Source: JBKPCD01 sp046727175
GTDB lineage: Bacteria; Acidobacteriota; Vicinamibacteria; Vicinamibacterales; 2-12-FULL-66-21
Assembly: GCA_046727175.1 (NCBI GenBank)
Contig: JBKPCD010000182.1
Coordinates: 1 to 15,645 of the forward strand
DNA: 15,645 bases
Reading direction: 5' to 3'
Below the pieces are notes generated by a model that saw nothing but the letters and a program-made list of their open reading frames with translations, was not told the DNA's origin and made no database searches. This document shows positions 13,653 through 15,645 of the stretch, one piece after another. Position 1 is the stretch's first letter, and every line of letters begins with the position of its first letter. The position numbers and the translations under genes are program-made.

Positions 13653-14618
13653 ATGGTCTGGCTGCATCGGTATTCGAAGCTCGTTGCTGCGTCGACGGTG
13701 CTGTTGATCGCCGCGGGCGGGATGGTCACGAGCACGGGCTCCGGACTCGCGGTCCCCGACTGGCCGAACACGTACGGCCAGTTCATGTTCAGGTTCCCGT
13801 TCGAGAAGATGGTCGGCGGAATCCTGTACGAGCACGGTCACCGGCTGATTGCGAGCACCGTTGGATTCCTGACGATCGTTCTCGCCGCGTGGACGTGGCT
13901 GCGCGAGCCGCGGCGGTGGGTCAGACGGCTGGCGGTTGGCGCGCTCGGCGCCGTGATTCTCCAGGGAGTGCTGGGCGGCATGACCGTGCTCTTCTATCTG
14001 CCCGCGCCAATCTCGATCGGCCACGCGGGGCTCGCACAGCTGTTCTTCTGCATGACGATCAGCATCGCGTTGTTCACATCGCGGAGCTGGCTCACCGATT
14101 CGCCCTCGATTGACGACCTCCGCCTCCGACGGCTGACGATCTTCACGACGTCTCTCGTCTACTGTCAGATTCTCATCGGCGCGACGATCCGGCACACGGG
14201 AGCCGGGCTGGCGATCCCGGACTTCCCGCTCGCATTCGGTCGCGTGCTGCCGCCGCTCTGGACGGCGCCGATCGCGCTGCACTACATGCACAGAGTCGTC
14301 GCGCTCGTTGTGACGATTCAGATCTGTGCGACCGCGTTCTACGTGTGGACGCATCACCGGCGTCAGCCGCAACTACTGGGACCCGCGCTGCTCCTCGTCG
14401 GGCTCGTCGCGCTCCAAGCAACGCTCGGTGCGTTCGTCGTCTGGTCGAGGCTGCAACCCATCGTCAACACGGCGCACGTCGTCAACGGGGCGCTCGTGCT
14501 CGCGACGTCGCTCGTGCTGACGTTGCGCACCCATCGGGTCAAGCTCGATCGACTTGGCGCCGTGGATGAACGCTCACCGTTGATCTCGTCCGCGTCTGCA
14601 CTCGGCGTACGCTCATGA
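13653..14618 (+). CDS. ctaA: Haem A synthase (CtaA/COX15 family)
   Basis: CtaA oxidises the C8 methyl of haem O to a formyl group, giving haem A for aa3-type cytochrome oxidases. This 321-residue inner-membrane protein has about eight helices in two similar halves. Each half carries the family motif: GSGLAVPDWPNTYG near 29-42 and GAGLAIPDFP near 183-192. The haem-ligand histidines appear as EHGHR (His61), SIGHAGLA (His124), HYMHR (His210/213) and NTAHVVNGA (His275). Length is normal for the family. ATG 13653 is chosen because the protein begins with the typical short cytoplasmic segment WLHRYSK before helix 1; the open frame upstream to 13404 is out-of-frame overlap with the lipoprotein gene and repeats. 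Its last four bases overlap ctaB (ATGA). Confidence 0.93.
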   Translation: MVWLHRYSKLVAASTVLLIAAGGMVTSTGSGLAVPDWPNTYGQFMFRFPFEKMVGGILYEHGHRLIASTVGFLTIVLAAWTWLREPRRWVRRLAVGALGAVILQGVLGGMTVLFYLPAPISIGHAGLAQLFFCMTISIALFTSRSWLTDSPSIDDLRLRRLTIFTTSLVYCQILIGATIRHTGAGLAIPDFPLAFGRVLPPLWTAPIALHYMHRVVALVVTIQICATAFYVWTHHRRQPQLLGPALLLVGLVALQATLGAFVVWSRLQPIVNTAHVVNGALVLATSLVLTLRTHRVKLDRLGAVDERSPLISSASALGVRS

Positions 14619-15508
14619 AGTCTGACGCCAATGCCGTCGTGCTGTCACCCGCGCGCGGCCGTGCTGTCGATTTCGTGGCACTCTCCAAACCGCGGCTCAA
14701 CCTGCTCGTCGTCGCGTCAGCGTTGGCCGGGTACGCGATGGCAGGAGGAACGGCAACTCAGATCGTCCGCCTGCTCAGCACGGTCGTCGGCACATTTTTC
14801 GTCGCCGGAGGGGCGTCGGGATTCAATCAGGTGCTCGAGCGGGTCGAAGACGGCCTGATGCGACGCACACGGATGCGCCCTGTCCCCGACGGTCGGTTGC
14901 AGGTCCCTGAAGCGATCCTCTTCTCATCAGCGCTCGCGATCACTGGTCTCCTGATCCTCGCAGCCGGCGCGAACCCGCCGACCGCAATAGTGGCGCTCGC
15001 GACGCTGACGATCTACATCGTGATCTACACGCCGCTGAAGAAGGTGACGTCATTCGCAACCGTGGTTGGCGCGATTCCTGGTGCGCTCCCGCCGGTGATT
15101 GGCTGGACCGCCGCGCGAGACGGGCTCCAACCGGAAGCATGGCTGCTCTTCGGCATCGTCTTTCTGTGGCAACTGCCGCATTTCCTCGCCATCGCGTGGA
15201 TCTTCCGCGAGGACTACGCGCGAGCGGGGTACCAGATGCTCCCCGTGCTCGAACCCGACGGACGCAGTACCGCGCGACAGGCTGTCATCTACTCGGCGGC
15301 GCTTCTGCCGCTCAGCCTTGCGCCGACGCTGTTCGGGATGACGGGCCCGTACTATTTCGTTGGATCGCTTGCACTGACATCGACGTTCCTTGCTCTGGCA
15401 ATCCGGTTCGGGCTGACGCGCACGACTCGCGACGCGCGTCGCCTGTTCTTCGGATCGATCATCTACCTGGCGCTGTTGTGGGTGTTGATGATTGTTGATA
15501 GGGTGTAG
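14615..15508 (+). CDS. ctaB: Haem O synthase (protoheme IX farnesyltransferase)
   Basis: CtaB, a UbiA-superfamily prenyltransferase, transfers farnesyl from farnesyl diphosphate to haem B, giving haem O, the substrate of CtaA. This 297-residue inner-membrane protein has the family features. The first diphosphate-binding motif is GFNQVLERVEDGLMRRTRMR, with Asn71, Glu75 and Asp79 in the NxxxDxxxD pattern (Glu for the first Asp). RPVPDGRL follows. The loop YTPLKKVTSFATVVGAIPGA is near 135-154, and the second acidic region is FREDYARAGYQMLPV. Length is normal. ATG 14615 overlaps the ctaA stop, which implies translational coupling and matched output of the two enzymes. The next gene start is about 100 bases downstream. 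Confidence 0.94.
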   Translation: MKSDANAVVLSPARGRAVDFVALSKPRLNLLVVASALAGYAMAGGTATQIVRLLSTVVGTFFVAGGASGFNQVLERVEDGLMRRTRMRPVPDGRLQVPEAILFSSALAITGLLILAAGANPPTAIVALATLTIYIVIYTPLKKVTSFATVVGAIPGALPPVIGWTAARDGLQPEAWLLFGIVFLWQLPHFLAIAWIFREDYARAGYQMLPVLEPDGRSTARQAVIYSAALLPLSLAPTLFGMTGPYYFVGSLALTSTFLALAIRFGLTRTTRDARRLFFGSIIYLALLWVLMIVDRV

Positions 15509-15514
15509 GCCAAA

Positions 15515-15608
15515 CGCCGGTAGCTTGGTGGCTCGGTAGCTCGCGGTTCGGGGCTGAAGCTTGATCGCGTTCGTGATCCGCAATCACTCTAGCTTCCAAC
15601 TTCTAGCT
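15515..15608. repeat. Low-complexity TAGCTT/GGCTCGG tract after ctaB
   Basis: Variants of TAGCTT recur as GTAGCTTGG, GTAGCTCG, GAAGCTTGA, CTAGCTTCC and CTAGCTTCT across the gap between ctaB and the next start at 15612. Like the tract before ctaA, it fills an intergenic space in the haem A cluster. No terminator was found, so transcription may continue into the next gene. Confidence 0.5.
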
Positions 15609-15611
15609 TCT

Positions 15612-15645
15612 ATGTCTGTCGGGGACCTGCCGGCGCTGAACGCGG
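15612..15645 (+). CDS. DUF420-like membrane protein, first codons only
   Basis: An ATG at 15612 opens MSVGDLPALNA before the window ends. This matches the usual N-terminus of DUF420 proteins (MSxxDLPALNAxLN), small inner-membrane proteins commonly encoded beside ctaA, ctaB and cytochrome oxidase assembly genes. The position right after ctaB fits. Only 11 residues are visible, so the call rests on that short match plus context. The molecular role of DUF420 in oxidase assembly is not well defined. Confidence 0.6.
   Translation, partial: MSVGDLPALNA

Noticed and set aside
13635..14372. A 245-codon minus-strand frame opposite ctaA, and a similar one opposite ctaB (15050-15583)
   Set aside because: Low-complexity charged composition without motifs; the plus strand holds clear membrane enzymes.

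Overview
The window looks like chromosomal DNA of an Acidobacteriota bacterium, most likely near the Vicinamibacteria. The evidence is family content and GC-rich codon use: a PadR regulator directly upstream of a giant MacB/FtsX-type 'duplicated orphan permease', a winged-helix/membrane/TolB-propeller regulator, an exported HExxH protein, and a haem A cluster containing a small cupredoxin lipoprotein. This is family knowledge plus inference; no taxonomic marker such as rRNA is present.

A tRNA-Glu(CTC) gene on the minus strand (10962-11036) divides the window. To its right (11411-15645) lies an intact plus-strand run: M23 metallopeptidase, cupredoxin-like lipoprotein, ctaA (haem A synthase), ctaB (haem O synthase), and the first codons of a DUF420-like membrane protein. 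These genes are closely spaced, and ctaA/ctaB overlap by four bases. They fit biogenesis of a haem-copper cytochrome oxidase. CtaB farnesylates haem B to haem O, CtaA oxidises haem O to haem A, and the lipoprotein could carry or deliver copper or electrons outside the membrane.

To the left lies an accessory and decaying zone. Bases 1-2600 hold the start of a secreted protein, an IS3-type transposase tail with a terminal-repeat-like end, a 15-residue scrap of a Ser/Thr kinase, an intact M29-like lipoprotein that seems to lack several metal ligands, and an IS481-type transposase fragment broken by two frameshifts. Bases 2785-6752 hold a frameshifted winged-helix/propeller regulator, an exported metalloprotease-like protein, and a ParE-type toxin/antitoxin pair whose toxin has an aberrant C-terminus. 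Bases 7497-10584 hold the PadR/permease pair, followed by a small frameshifted ORF and a terminator.

The main structural finding is that the 3' end of the tRNA-Glu gene recurs twice, in the same orientation. There is a 46-base perfect copy at 6890-6935, from the anticodon loop to CCA, and a 17-base copy at 2568-2584. The copies are about 4.1 and 4.3 kb apart. This is the pattern left by integration of elements at a tRNA 3' end, and it divides the accessory zone into two putative tandem segments. No integrase gene is visible in either. The segment next to the tRNA carries the PadR/permease pair; the outer one carries the regulator, metalloprotease-like gene and toxin/antitoxin genes. The IS481-type transposase homology stops within five bases of the 17-base copy.
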